A stretch of DNA of 64,000 bases from an uncultured Bacteroidota bacterium (GTDB lineage: Bacteria > Bacteroidota > Bacteroidia > Bacteroidales > P3): the NCBI GenBank assembly GCA_902791695.1, contig CADAWR010000011.1:17779-81778 (forward strand), written 5' to 3'. Shown here one piece after another: positions 10,239 to 19,157 of the stretch. The position numbers and the translations under genes are program-made. The notes under the pieces are model-generated. The model searched no databases, had not been told where the DNA came from, and saw only the letters and a list, made by a program, of their open reading frames with translations. The stretch's first letter is position 1; every line of letters starts with the position of its first letter.

Positions 10239-12324
10239 CAACCAGCTTGCGCACCACGCGCTCGCTGCCGTTGGAGAACACCACAGTGTACTGACCACTG
10301 GCCAGACGTGCGGCGTTGACGCTATACACTATCGTACCCTCAGCCTTCAGGCTGCTGCTGTGCACCTCGCGACCGCTGAGGTCGTAGATGCTCACGCTGT
10401 AGTTCTTACCGCCCTGCATGTCGATGACCATGCTGGCCTGCTCGGTGGCGGGGTTGGGGTAGAACTGTCCGAAGCACTGCTCAGCGCCCTCGGCGTCGGC
10501 AATGCTGGTCTGGCCGTTGGTGCCAAAGCTGAAGTAGGAGCCATTGCTGGCCGTGAAAGGCTTGGTGATGGTCTTGCCGCCATTGCTGGTAGCCGAGATG
10601 TAGTAGTCGACATTAACACCGTTGGTGCCGAAGGTGCTGGTGGGGATAGTGGCCGAGTACCTGTTGTCGGCACCGGCAGTCATATTCACCGTCTGCCAGT
10701 CGCCACCGTTAACACGGTACATAACCTTTGCATTAGCGATGCCTGTGTTGTTGGTGATGAAAGCCTCGATGCTTGCATCCTGACTATTGTAGGCTTCACC
10801 CTGCGGTCCAACAATGGGTCCGTGCAGTATGCGCACAGGACTGTCGGCGGGTATTTGCTTGGTGATGCAGTGGATGGCGCCGCCGGAACCGTCGAAGGAG
10901 CGCACGTCGATTGGATAAAGCGTGTAGCCCTTATAGGCTTCACGGATGCTGTCAAGGTTGGCGCGGTCCCATTCAGCGGAGGGTTGTCCGTTGACCACCG
11001 TCGAGAAGCACGGCTGTATGATAACATTGTTCACGAAAGTGTGGTTGGAATATGTACGGGTATACTGATTGTCGTACTGCTCCTGGGTAGAGAAGTTGCT
11101 GCCGTTATCCCTCTTGGGGAAGGGTATGTAGGTCTTGGTGAAGTTTCTTCCAAACGTGGAAGTCCACGAACAGATAGAGTCGATGTTATTGCCAGCGGTG
11201 GCGTAATCGTCCCAATTGCTGTAGGCATCAGGGAACTTACTGAAGACAAAGGCATTCTCGTCGTACATATCGGCATAGAGGTCTATGTGGCCTGTGCCGC
11301 CGTCATACTTGAAGGCCGGGAGTATCTTGGCGCCGCGCGGTCCCAACAGGTAGGCCAGACTGTCGCGCACCTGCTCATGGGTGAGCGAGGCTTTGTATTC
11401 GTAGTCATCGTACGTGGGCGAATGTTCGGTCCACACAATCTGGCCGTAGTTGTCGGCATTGTTCTCGTAGAGGGCATCGCTGGAGAGCACCAGGCCGTCG
11501 CCGTCGACAATGCAGTTGCCGCCCTCCCACTCTATAGAGGTAGTCCAGATGGGCAGGTTCTTCTGCAGATTGATAATCTGGGGCAGCGAATCATCGATGG
11601 CACGTCCGGGATAATACTGGAAGTCAAGCATACCCACGGTGTCACCTTCACCATAGTAGAAGCAGATGGGGCCGCAGTCGCGGAACCAGAACGAATTGCC
11701 GAAGCCTTCAATCCACTTGATGCCGGTGGTAGCAAGGCCGAGGTAGGCCATGTGCTGCTTGACGTACACCGAGTCGCTCAGGTGGGTCACACGCACCCAG
11801 GGCTCAGCACCGCCGGTACGGATAGCGTCGATGAGGTAGGCAAAGACATTGGTGAAGTCCATTTGGTTACTTGTAGGACTGAGGGTATAGTTGACGCAAT
11901 TCGGCAACTGGTCGATTGGGCCGAAGCCCTGACTTGTCCAATTGCCGCCATTCCACTTGTATATATCACCATACCCCGAGAACACCGGGTCAGCGTCATA
12001 ATAGCCAACCTGGTCGCCGAGCTCCTGCCAATTGGCGGGGACCGACCAATAAGGCCATGTCACGGTGATAGCCTTCACCTCTTCCCATTCGCCGGGGAAC
12101 CAGCGGTCGGCGGGAAGCTGCGAAGCTGTGCTGTTGGGGCCAGTCATCTTGGCCGAGCCTTTGATGGTGCCGGCGGGCTTCATACTCTCCTTGAGCATGG
12201 GTATGCGAGCCTGATGTTCCTTGCGGAACTGGCTGTGGGCCGCACCGAGTTCAGGATTCATCAGCTGTGCGCTGGCGCCGAAAGCAAAGGCACAGGCAGC
12301 CACGAATAAAAAAATCTTCTTCAT
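10231..12324 (-). CDS. Secreted deiminase of the PPAD/agmatine deiminase family with T9SS sorting domain
   Basis: Predicted extracellular guanidino-group hydrolase. Signal peptide (residues 1-19), then a deiminase domain carrying the expected catalytic set: Asp216 in FRDCGP, His346 and Asp348 in GTGHIDLY, Cys486 in GGAIHCITKQ. An Ig-like segment (about 510-600) and a type A sorting domain (about 610-697: FYPNPATEQASM, ending VVRKLVVK) follow. The Porphyromonas enzyme PPAD citrullinates C-terminal arginine using two closely spaced arginines; here only Arg241 (GRAIDD) is visible at that place, so substrate preference is uncertain (peptidyl-Arg, free Arg or agmatine). It lies 19 bp after kce on the same strand, implying one transcript. 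Confidence 0.88.
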   Translation of the reverse strand: MKKIFLFVAACAFAFGASAQLMNPELGAAHSQFRKEHQARIPMLKESMKPAGTIKGSAKMTGPNSTASQLPADRWFPGEWEEVKAITVTWPYWSVPANWQELGDQVGYYDADPVFSGYGDIYKWNGGNWTSQGFGPIDQLPNCVNYTLSPTSNQMDFTNVFAYLIDAIRTGGAEPWVRVTHLSDSVYVKQHMAYLGLATTGIKWIEGFGNSFWFRDCGPICFYYGEGDTVGMLDFQYYPGRAIDDSLPQIINLQKNLPIWTTSIEWEGGNCIVDGDGLVLSSDALYENNADNYGQIVWTEHSPTYDDYEYKASLTHEQVRDSLAYLLGPRGAKILPAFKYDGGTGHIDLYADMYDENAFVFSKFPDAYSNWDDYATAGNNIDSICSWTSTFGRNFTKTYIPFPKRDNGSNFSTQEQYDNQYTRTYSNHTFVNNVIIQPCFSTVVNGQPSAEWDRANLDSIREAYKGYTLYPIDVRSFDGSGGAIHCITKQIPADSPVRILHGPIVGPQGEAYNSQDASIEAFITNNTGIANAKVMYRVNGGDWQTVNMTAGADNRYSATIPTSTFGTNGVNVDYYISATSNGGKTITKPFTASNGSYFSFGTNGQTSIADAEGAEQCFGQFYPNPATEQASMVIDMQGGKNYSVSIYDLSGREVHSSSLKAEGTIVYSVNAARLASGQYTVVFSNGSERVVRKLVVK

Positions 12325-12343
12325 ATTGGTACTGTTTCTTTTG

Positions 12344-13174
12344 TTATCGCTTCTTGAGGCTTAGGATTTCGCGGGCCTCGTCGCTGGTGGCCACCTGGCG
12401 GCCCAGCAGCTTGGCCATGCGGACCACCTTGTCGACCAGCTCGCCGTTGCTCTTGGCCAGCACGCCGCGCTCCAGGTACAGGTTGTCCTCGAAGCCCACA
12501 CGCACATTGCCGCCCATGACGATGGCGGGGGCAGCCAGCGTAAAGGCGTGGCGGCCGATGCCGGTGGCGGTCCAGGTCGAACCGGCGGGAATCTTGTTCA
12601 CCAGCCAGCAGAGGTTGTCGACGGTGGCGGGGGTGCAGCCGGGCACGCCGAGCACGAAGTTGAACTGCATCGGGGCACCGGGCACCTCGCCCTTGCGGGC
12701 CATGGTGAGGATGGTATCGAGGTGACCCATCTCGAAGCACTCGTACTCGGGCTTGATACCCTTCTCAATCATGCGTTTGCCAAAGGCGCGCATGGTGGGC
12801 ATGGTGTTGTCGAAGATGTCGTCGCCGAAGTTGCAGGTACCACAGTCGAGGGTAGCCATTTCGGGCACAGGGGTGGTGTTGGTGCTGTCCAGACGCTCAT
12901 CCGGGGTCATGCCCACGGCGCCGCCGGTCGAGGGGATAAGGATGACGTTGGGGCAAGCCTTGAGGATAGCCTCGGTGCACTCCTGGAAGCGCACATGGCT
13001 CTGGGTCGGCGTGCCGTCGTCCTCACGGACATGCAGGTGCACGATAGCGGCACCGGCGTCGACGGCGCTCTTGGCCTCGCGCACAATCTCCTCCACGGTG
13101 TAGGGCACATTGGGGTTCTGCTCCTTGGTGACTTCCGCGCCACAGATGGCAGCGGTGATTATCAGTTTCTCCAT
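12344..13174 (-). CDS. kce: 3-keto-5-aminohexanoate cleavage enzyme
   Basis: Zinc enzyme of lysine fermentation: 3-keto-5-aminohexanoate plus acetyl-CoA gives 3-aminobutyryl-CoA plus acetoacetate. The 276-residue protein begins MEKLIITAAICGAEVTKEQN; the zinc ligands His46 and His48 lie in VHLHVRED, and GGNVRVGFEDNLYLERG near the C-terminus carries the third ligand region. The overlapping forward ORFs are shadows. kamD, in the same pathway, is 11 kb away, so the pathway is split. The reverse-strand box TATTTTTG (13224-13231) provides a promoter, and the deiminase follows 19 bp downstream. Confidence 0.93.
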   Translation of the reverse strand: MEKLIITAAICGAEVTKEQNPNVPYTVEEIVREAKSAVDAGAAIVHLHVREDDGTPTQSHVRFQECTEAILKACPNVILIPSTGGAVGMTPDERLDSTNTTPVPEMATLDCGTCNFGDDIFDNTMPTMRAFGKRMIEKGIKPEYECFEMGHLDTILTMARKGEVPGAPMQFNFVLGVPGCTPATVDNLCWLVNKIPAGSTWTATGIGRHAFTLAAPAIVMGGNVRVGFEDNLYLERGVLAKSNGELVDKVVRMAKLLGRQVATSDEAREILSLKKR

Positions 13175-13223
13175 GTTACTTATTTTTTGATTATTATATA
13201 TTGTTTCCTTTTAATAAGAAATG

Positions 13224-13231
13224 CAAAAATA
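13224..13231 (-). promoter_or_regulatory. -7 box of the kce-deiminase operon
   Basis: Reverse-strand TATTTTTG followed by CA lies 50 bp upstream of the kce ATG. Confidence 0.6.
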
Positions 13232-13276
13232 CAAAAAAAAATTGATACACGGCCGTTGATGCCACATTTTTTTCGC

Positions 13277-13416
13277 GTACCCAAGCCCTACCCTCTCCGT
13301 ACCCGCTCCGTCTGTTCACCGGTTGTTCACCGGTTGTTTAACGGTTTAAACCGGTGAACAACCGTAGAACAACCGGTGAAGTATCGGAGCGACAACGGAG
13401 CAACAGCGGAGGGGAG
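13277..13416. repeat. 11-bp-periodic palindromic repeat element, copy 2
   Basis: Units in series: CCTCTCCGTAC, CCGCTCCGTCT, GTTCACCGGTT (twice), GTTTAACGGTT, then the inverted AACCGGTGAAC, AACCGTAGAAC, AACCGGTGAAG, TATCGGAGCGA, CAACGGAGCAA and CAGCGGAGGGG. The 11-bp register continues through the centre of the palindrome. It fills most of the 319-bp gap between kce and the gene at 13494. Confidence 0.85.
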
Positions 13417-13461
13417 GCTGCGAAAATTTGGCTCCAAAACGGTTGTTTTACTTTTTTTGTG

Positions 13462-13469
13462 TATATTTG
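13462..13469 (+). promoter_or_regulatory. -7 box for the secreted protein at 13494
   Basis: TATATTTG followed by CA lies 24 bp upstream of the ATG. Confidence 0.6.
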
Positions 13470-13493
13470 CATCTTGTTTGGAGAGCACCTGAA

Positions 13494-14771
13494 ATGCACT
13501 CAACGCGACATAAAGCAATAATATACAGCATAATGCTATTTCTCGCAGTTGCCACTGCCGCGCCTGCGACGGGACAGACCGGCCTGTATGTGCCGGCCAA
13601 AGGGCCTGTGCGCAACATGCAGAAGGCGCTGCACAACCCCGAGGTGTTCTACCTGTTGCTGAACTACAACGGTTCGTCGCCCACCTACAGCGTCAGCGAC
13701 CTTGATATGCTCGACTCGGCCTACCGCATTGCATTCGACATCGACAACCCCATGTTCTACACCATGAACATAGAGGTCTACGGCAACAGTAACGAAAGCC
13801 TTGGACGGGAGCGTGCCGACGGCGTGTACCGCTACTTCGCCATGCGCGGCGGGGGCAAGTTCCCTGTGCGCGTGGCGCACAACAATATTCACTGCTCGTG
13901 CAAGGGCGACACGGTGGAGACGCTGCGCTTCGAGGTGCCGGTGACGACGGCGGTGTACAATGCCGCCGAGCTGCCGGAGAGCCGTCGACTGCTGAACAAG
14001 AGCATAGCGCTGGACAACTGCGTGCTCATCACCTTCCGCAACGACCCCGACGAGTGTGTCGGTGCCGCACGCGGCTGCTTTGTTCCGCAGGAGGACAGCA
14101 TCGTGCGCGGCTACTATGCCTCGATAATGATGGCACGCGGGTCGGTGCGCGCAGTGGAGAATACCAAAGACACATGCCCGTCCAACCTCACGATAACCAT
14201 CGAGGACCATCTGGACTACCGCAAAGTGGTTGAGCAATACAAGCTGATACCCCACCGCAAGCAGCTGCTGGTGCAGGCTGGGTATATCGTCATCAAGAGC
14301 AACTGGGCGCAGGAGATGGACAGCTGCACCGAAGCGCAGAAAGACAGCATCTTCATACGCATACCGGCCACCGAGGAGCAGATAGCCGCGAAGCTCAAGT
14401 TCTTCGCCAAGGTGAAGGGGGCACGCGGAGTGGAATACAAGCAGCTGCCCACGCGCAAGACCCCGGGTCGCGGCGAGCTGATGCTGCAGGCGCCCATCAA
14501 TGTGACGCAGTTCGACACCATATATGTCGGCAAGCGCATACAAGAGAAGGAATTAGGCAAGTACTTCTACTCTGTCGACGGACCCATGGAGGCCGAAGCC
14601 TTCAAGGTGGCGGGGCGCTACTGGGTGGCCTACAGTGTGGGCAAGGGCGGCCAATACGAGCTTAAGAAGCCCCTGCGCGAGCTGTTCCGCATAATCCCCG
14701 ACCAGGAGGAAGAGGAGATGCCCGCAAAGGAAAGCGGCGTGCCTAAGGGCGAAGAAATACTCGAGGAGTAA
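13494..14771 (+). CDS. Exported protein of unknown function
   Basis: I do not recognise a named family. The 425-residue product starts [20 protein letters not shown], a signal peptide ending near ATGQ, so it is periplasmic or surface-exposed. A stretch near residue 95 ([20 protein letters not shown]) recalls the G-x-x-[DN]-x-x-G...L-x-x-x-RA pattern of OmpA-type peptidoglycan-binding domains, but the domain is not complete. The C-terminus is acidic ([11 protein letters not shown]...EEILEE) with no T9SS sorting domain. The start is placed at 13494, directly after a promoter. panB follows after 37 bp and may share the transcript. Confidence 0.65.
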   Translation: MHSTRHKAIIYSIMLFLAVATAAPATGQTGLYVPAKGPVRNMQKALHNPEVFYLLLNYNGSSPTYSVSDLDMLDSAYRIAFDIDNPMFYTMNIEVYGNSNESLGRERADGVYRYFAMRGGGKFPVRVAHNNIHCSCKGDTVETLRFEVPVTTAVYNAAELPESRRLLNKSIALDNCVLITFRNDPDECVGAARGCFVPQEDSIVRGYYASIMMARGSVRAVENTKDTCPSNLTITIEDHLDYRKVVEQYKLIPHRKQLLVQAGYIVIKSNWAQEMDSCTEAQKDSIFIRIPATEEQIAAKLKFFAKVKGARGVEYKQLPTRKTPGRGELMLQAPINVTQFDTIYVGKRIQEKELGKYFYSVDGPMEAEAFKVAGRYWVAYSVGKGGQYELKKPLRELFRIIPDQEEEEMPAKESGVPKGEEILEE

Positions 14772-14808
14772 ACATATAATTCATTATCCATTATCCATAA
14801 TTACTTCA

Positions 14809-15627
14809 ATGGCATACTTACAGACAGACGTGACCAAGGTCACGACACGTGTATTACAGAATATGAAGCTGCATGGCGAAAAGATAGCCATGCTGACGGC
14901 CTACGACTACTCGATGGCCTCGCTGCTGGAAAGCACCAAGATTGATGTGGTGCTGGTGGGCGATTCGGCGGCCAACGTCATGGAGGGACACAAGACCACC
15001 CTGCCCATCACCCTCGACGAGATGATTGTCTACGCCACCAGCGTGGTGCGCGCCATCAAGAGGGCCCTCGTGGTCGTCGACATGCCCTTCGGCACCTATC
15101 AGGGCAATTCGAAGCAGGCTCTGGCCAGCGCCATACGCATCATGAAGGAGACCGGCGCCGACGCCATAAAGATGGAGGGCGGCGAGGAGATTCTGGAGAG
15201 CATACAGCGCATCCTCTCGGCCGGCATACCCGTGATGGGACATCTAGGTCTCACGCCGCAGAGCATCAACAAGTTCGGCACCTATGCCGTGCGTGCCACC
15301 GAACAGGAGGAGGCCGAGCAGGTGAAGAAAGACGCCCTGCTGCTGCAGGAGACGGGCTGCTTCGCCATAGTGCTGGAGAAGATTCCGGCCAAGCTCGCCG
15401 GCGAGGTGACCGAGGAGCTCAAAATCCCCACCATTGGCATAGGCGCAGGCTCGCAAACCGACGGACAGGTGCTGGTGCTACAGGACATGCTGGGCATCAC
15501 ACGCCAGTTCCAGCCACGCTACCTGCGCACCTACGGCAACATCGGCGAGGATATCGCCAACGCCGTGCGTCACTACATAAGCGACGTGAAGAGCGGCGAT
15601 TTCCCGAACGAGAAAGAACAATACTAA
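14809..15627 (+). CDS. panB: 3-methyl-2-oxobutanoate hydroxymethyltransferase
   Basis: First step of pantothenate synthesis: transfers a hydroxymethyl group from methylene-tetrahydrofolate to 2-oxoisovalerate. The 272 residues have the family's usual length and motifs: [50 protein letters not shown] and [20 protein letters not shown]. The cytoplasmic TIM-barrel enzyme binds Mg through the Asp and Glu of these segments. The reading frame closes just before a strong terminator. Confidence 0.97.
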   Translation: MAYLQTDVTKVTTRVLQNMKLHGEKIAMLTAYDYSMASLLESTKIDVVLVGDSAANVMEGHKTTLPITLDEMIVYATSVVRAIKRALVVVDMPFGTYQGNSKQALASAIRIMKETGADAIKMEGGEEILESIQRILSAGIPVMGHLGLTPQSINKFGTYAVRATEQEEAEQVKKDALLLQETGCFAIVLEKIPAKLAGEVTEELKIPTIGIGAGSQTDGQVLVLQDMLGITRQFQPRYLRTYGNIGEDIANAVRHYISDVKSGDFPNEKEQY

Positions 15628-15631
15628 ACAA

Positions 15632-15659
15632 AAAAGCCCCTGCGATTGCAGGGGCTTTT
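15632..15659. terminator. Intrinsic terminator between panB and floA
   Basis: Stem AAAAGCCCCTGC / GCAGGGGCTTTT with a four-base loop and flanking A and T tracts can work on both strands for these convergent genes. Confidence 0.88.
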
Positions 15660-15673
15660 CTTTTTTCCTTACC

Positions 15674-16657
15674 TTATTTTTCAGTAGGCTTCTGCGCAGG
15701 CTTGGCACCGGCGGGACCGGCGATGCTGGCACGCATATCAGTATCAGCCTGGATGTTCTTCATACGGTAGTAGTCCATGATGCCGAGGTTGCCGCTGCGG
15801 AAAGCTTCGGCCATAGCCAGAGGCACTTCAGCCTCTGCCATGATAACCTTAGCGCGGGCCTCCTGGGCTTTTGCCTTCATCTCCTGCTCCTGGGCGACAG
15901 CCATTGCACGGCGCTCCTCGGCCTTGGCCTGGGCGATATTCTTGTCGGCGTTGGCCTGGTCCATCTGCAGCTGGGCACCGATGTTCTTACCAACGTCGAT
16001 GTCAGCGATATCGATGGAGAGTATCTCGAAGGCGGTACCGCTGTCGAGGCCCTTGGTGAGGACGAGCTTCGAGATGCTGTCGGGGTTCTCTAGCACCTGC
16101 TTGTGGCTTGTGGCGGAACCGATGCTGGTGACGATACCTTCACCGACACGGGCAAGGATGGTCTCCTCGCCAGCACCGCCGACGAGCTGCTTGATGTTGG
16201 TGCGCACGGTGACACGGGCTTTGGCAATCAGCTGGATACCGTCCTTGGCGACGGCGGCCACGGGCGGAGTGTCGATAACCTTGGGGTTGACCGAGGTCTG
16301 CACGGCCTTGAGCACATCGCGGCCAGCCAGGTCGATGGCAGTGGCGGTCTTGAAGTCGAGGTTCATGTTGGCCTTGTCGGCGCTGATGAGGGCGTTTACA
16401 ACGGAGCCCACGTGGCCACCGGCCAGATAGTGGGCCTCAAGGTCGTTCTGCTTGAGCTTCAAGCCGGCCTTGCTGGCGGAGATCATGTTGCCCACGATGA
16501 CGGTGGGGGGCACCTTGCGGAAGCGCATGAATATGAGCTGCACGAGCGACACATAGACGCCGGAGACAAGTGCCTGGAACCATATTCCGACGGGCACGAA
16601 ATAGAGGAAGAGTATCAGCGCAACGACACAGATACCGATGATAATAAATACGTTCAT
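15674..16657 (-). CDS. floA: Flotillin-like protein FloA
   Basis: Membrane scaffold protein of functional membrane microdomains. The 327-residue protein has an N-terminal hydrophobic hairpin (residues 4-47), an SPFH/PHB-like domain ([20 protein letters not shown]) and an Ala/Glu-rich coiled coil ([20 protein letters not shown]) for oligomerisation. The C-terminus ends Ala/Pro/Lys-rich. It is last in the minus-strand run and follows the NfeD-like gene, the standard pairing of NfeD with a flotillin partner. Confidence 0.95.
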   Translation of the reverse strand: MNVFIIIGICVVALILFLYFVPVGIWFQALVSGVYVSLVQLIFMRFRKVPPTVIVGNMISASKAGLKLKQNDLEAHYLAGGHVGSVVNALISADKANMNLDFKTATAIDLAGRDVLKAVQTSVNPKVIDTPPVAAVAKDGIQLIAKARVTVRTNIKQLVGGAGEETILARVGEGIVTSIGSATSHKQVLENPDSISKLVLTKGLDSGTAFEILSIDIADIDVGKNIGAQLQMDQANADKNIAQAKAEERRAMAVAQEQEMKAKAQEARAKVIMAEAEVPLAMAEAFRSGNLGIMDYYRMKNIQADTDMRASIAGPAGAKPAQKPTEK

Positions 16658-16676
16658 AATGTTATTGGTTTATTGA

Positions 16677-17162
16677 TTATTGATTCTCCTTGAAACGGTC
16701 GTCCGAAGTCTCGACGACATCGATGCGGTAACCCTCAACGGCCACCACCTCGATGGGGCGGTCGGGGTCGATAAACTTGTTGACGGCATGAACTTCCATG
16801 GCCTGTCCATCGATGAGGGCTTTGCCAGTGGGTGCCAGGCGAGAGATGGTGGTACCACGGGTGCCGGTTTTCACTGTGCCCTCAATCTCATTGACGCGAC
16901 TCGTCACCTCTTCATTGAGGCTGAAGCGTTGCCAAGTGCGCTTGCGGAGGAATAGCACCATCATGAGTGTGCAGAGGGCTATGGCGCAGAGGAGCACTAT
17001 GGTGCCTGTGGTGTTGCCAAAAAGGGCGTAGGTCTGCCACACCCCGAAGCCTATGAGGGCTATGCCGAAAGCGCCGGCGATGCCGCCAGGGAGCGCCACA
17101 ATCTCGAGTGCCAGCAGGATGATGCCGAGCACAAGGACAATGATTAAGAGGGTTGTATTCAT
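16677..17162 (-). CDS. NfeD-like membrane protein
   Basis: Short NfeD type (161 residues) with four hydrophobic segments in the first 85 residues (LLIIVLVLGIILLALEIVAL, IAGAFGIALIGFGVWQTYAL and so on). A C-terminal OB-fold follows (GTVKTGTRGTTISRLAPTGKA...VDVVETSD). Such proteins work with flotillins in membrane domain organisation; the floA gene follows after 19 bp. It has no ClpP-like protease domain. Confidence 0.9.
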   Translation of the reverse strand: MNTTLLIIVLVLGIILLALEIVALPGGIAGAFGIALIGFGVWQTYALFGNTTGTIVLLCAIALCTLMMVLFLRKRTWQRFSLNEEVTSRVNEIEGTVKTGTRGTTISRLAPTGKALIDGQAMEVHAVNKFIDPDRPIEVVAVEGYRIDVVETSDDRFKENQ

Positions 17163-17164
17163 AA

Positions 17165-17452
17165 TTATTCCTGTATTTCAGAGGTCAGTTGCTTGTCAAG
17201 AAGAGCCTGGTGCATAGGCAAAAGGTCACCGTAGGAGCCATGCTTTATGGCGCATTTACCGTGGCAGTGGACAAGGATGGCGCATTGCTCCGCCTGCTCT
17301 ACAGTATGGCGGCAGATATCCACAAGAGCCTTAATGACATAGTCGAAGGTATGGACGTCGTCGTTCCAAAGCACCAGAGTGCAGCCGCTGTCCTCCAGCG
17401 TATCCACATCTTCGCTCACATCGGGGCTTACATATGGTTGCTGTTCTTCCAT
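17165..17452 (-). CDS. clpS: ATP-dependent Clp protease adaptor ClpS
   Basis: N-end-rule adaptor that hands substrates to ClpAP or ClpCP. The 95-residue product has a flexible N-terminus and the conserved core LVLWNDDVHTFDYVIKALVD and CAILVHCHGKCAIKHGSYGD, with the substrate-pocket Asn-Asp-Asp and the following His. The ATG at 17452 is preferred over an upstream TTG because it leaves a one-base gap after ispF. It sits in the porU-to-floA run, probably as a passenger. Confidence 0.93.
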   Translation of the reverse strand: MEEQQPYVSPDVSEDVDTLEDSGCTLVLWNDDVHTFDYVIKALVDICRHTVEQAEQCAILVHCHGKCAIKHGSYGDLLPMHQALLDKQLTSEIQE

Positions 17453-17453
17453 G

Positions 17454-17921
17454 CTATACAAGTAGTGCTATTGCCTGAGCCGAGATGCCCTCCATACGGC
17501 CCTCGAAGCCAAGGTGCTCTGTAGTGGTGGCTTTGACGGACACTTGGTCAAGGCTGATGCCAAGAGTGTCGGCGATGTTCTGCCGCATCTGCGGTATGTA
17601 TGGGGCCAACTTGGGGCGTTGCGCCGCCACGGTGCTGTCGATGTTGCCCACCTGGTAACCGTGCTCCTTGAGCAAGTTGCCCACATGAGCCAACAGTTTG
17701 AGGCTGCTGATGCCCTTGTACTGCGGGTCGGTATCGGGGAAATGCTTGCCGATATCGCCAAGCGCTGCCGCTCCGAGAATGGCGTCGCAGATGGCGTGCA
17801 ACAGTACATCGGCATCGCTGTGGCCCACAAGCCCATGGGTATGCGGCACCAGCACGCCACCCAGCCAAAGGGGCAACCCTTCGGCCAACTGGTGTACGTC
17901 GTATCCGGTTCCTATACGCAT
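17454..17921 (-). CDS. ispF: 2-C-methyl-D-erythritol 2,4-cyclodiphosphate synthase
   Basis: MEP-pathway enzyme that forms the cyclic diphosphate with release of CMP. The 155 residues match the normal length; zinc ligands lie in [12 protein letters not shown] (Asp8, His10) and [19 protein letters not shown], and the CDP-binding end reads [20 protein letters not shown]. It sits 2 bp downstream of porV, an arrangement seen in other Bacteroidota. Confidence 0.97.
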   Translation of the reverse strand: MRIGTGYDVHQLAEGLPLWLGGVLVPHTHGLVGHSDADVLLHAICDAILGAAALGDIGKHFPDTDPQYKGISSLKLLAHVGNLLKEHGYQVGNIDSTVAAQRPKLAPYIPQMRQNIADTLGISLDQVSVKATTTEHLGFEGRMEGISAQAIALLV

Positions 17922-17923
17922 GG

Positions 17924-19105
17924 TTACTTCTTCTCAGGAAGCATCTCGAAAGCCAGACCGATGCGGATGGTATGTGCCAGAGGATTGGTGGAGAGCTTGG
18001 TGGTGGGCACCAGGTAGGAGAGGTCTATCTTGACAACATTGTAGCGCAGACCCACGCCGAAGGTGGCGTACTGGCGACCGCCTTTGTTCTCGTGCTCAAA
18101 AAAGTAACCGGCGCGCACCGCAAAGGTATGGGCGTACCAGTACTCCAAACCGCCGGAAAGCTGTATTTCCTGCATCTCCTCTCTGAAGCCGCCAGGTGCA
18201 TCGGCAAAACTCTGCATTGCACCGGCGACAACACCTATGTTGTTATACTCGGTCAAATCTTTGGCGTAGCGGGTAGGATAATTCACCCCGTCACGGGTAT
18301 ATGGGCGCGTCGGCACCAGCAGTTTGTTGGCATCCACAAGCACACTTATCTCATTGTAGTCGTCTATACGATTGGTATAACGTCCACCGATGCGCAAGTT
18401 GGCCGGCAGAAACTCCTTCTTGTTGTCGTCGTCTTCATAGGATAGTTTGGCGCCGAGGTTAGATATATGGAAACCAAGCGCAATATCCTGATTCGCATCC
18501 ACCGAACCCTGGTAATACATACCGATGTCGGCGGCCAGAGAGTTGGCGGCATGGGTTGACATATGGTCACCGTCGGTACCTACCTGGGCGCCGTTTGTAA
18601 GGTCACTGCGTATGAAGCGACCGCTGGCACCGAGCGAGAGGTTATCGGTAATCTTCAACGCATAGGTGGCGTCAACGGCAAACTCGTTGGGGTGTATCAC
18701 CTGAAGCACATCGCCGAACTCGTTGGTGTTGTCTATATCTCCAAGAGTAAAATAGGTTAGGCCTGCGGCAACGGTGCTACGGCTGTTGATACGGTAGTAG
18801 CCGCTGAGGTAGAATAGGTTCATGTCGCCCACCTTGAGGTTGCGGAGCCACGGGGTGTAGGTCAGTCCAACACCCATGTTGCCCTCTATGAAGGCAAACT
18901 TGGCGTTGTTCCAGTGCGCCGAATGGAGGTCTGGCGTAGATGCCACACCTACATCACCCATACCGCTGCTTGTAGCATCGGGGGCGATGAGCAATATGGG
19001 CATACCCGTGGAGATGTAGTTCTTGTTCTGGCCGGTCTCTTGCGCCTGCGCATTCATGCCAAAGGCGAGAATCGCGGCTGTGATTATTAAAGCAAGTCTT
19101 TTCAT
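17924..19105 (-). CDS. porV: Type IX secretion system outer-membrane protein PorV
   Basis: FadL-like 14-strand barrel that shuttles T9SS cargo from the translocon to the PorU sortase complex. The 393-residue product has a signal peptide ending AQA and the typical start of the mature protein, [20 protein letters not shown], followed by [18 protein letters not shown]. It ends in an aromatic beta strand, [14 protein letters not shown]. The ATG at 19105 is used because the only earlier start is TTG. Adjacency to porU matches Porphyromonas. It implies a working T9SS for the sorting-domain proteins in this window. Confidence 0.94.
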   Translation of the reverse strand: MKRLALIITAAILAFGMNAQAQETGQNKNYISTGMPILLIAPDATSSGMGDVGVASTPDLHSAHWNNAKFAFIEGNMGVGLTYTPWLRNLKVGDMNLFYLSGYYRINSRSTVAAGLTYFTLGDIDNTNEFGDVLQVIHPNEFAVDATYALKITDNLSLGASGRFIRSDLTNGAQVGTDGDHMSTHAANSLAADIGMYYQGSVDANQDIALGFHISNLGAKLSYEDDDNKKEFLPANLRIGGRYTNRIDDYNEISVLVDANKLLVPTRPYTRDGVNYPTRYAKDLTEYNNIGVVAGAMQSFADAPGGFREEMQEIQLSGGLEYWYAHTFAVRAGYFFEHENKGGRQYATFGVGLRYNVVKIDLSYLVPTTKLSTNPLAHTIRIGLAFEMLPEKK

Positions 19106-19157
19106 TCTCTTTATCAAATACGTGTGTCTATAACGCTATTGTGTTTCTTTTATTGTG

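Noticed and set aside
13277-13416. CRISPR-like array
   Set aside because: Units are only 11 bp, adjacent, without spacers, and arranged as a palindrome; no cas genes.
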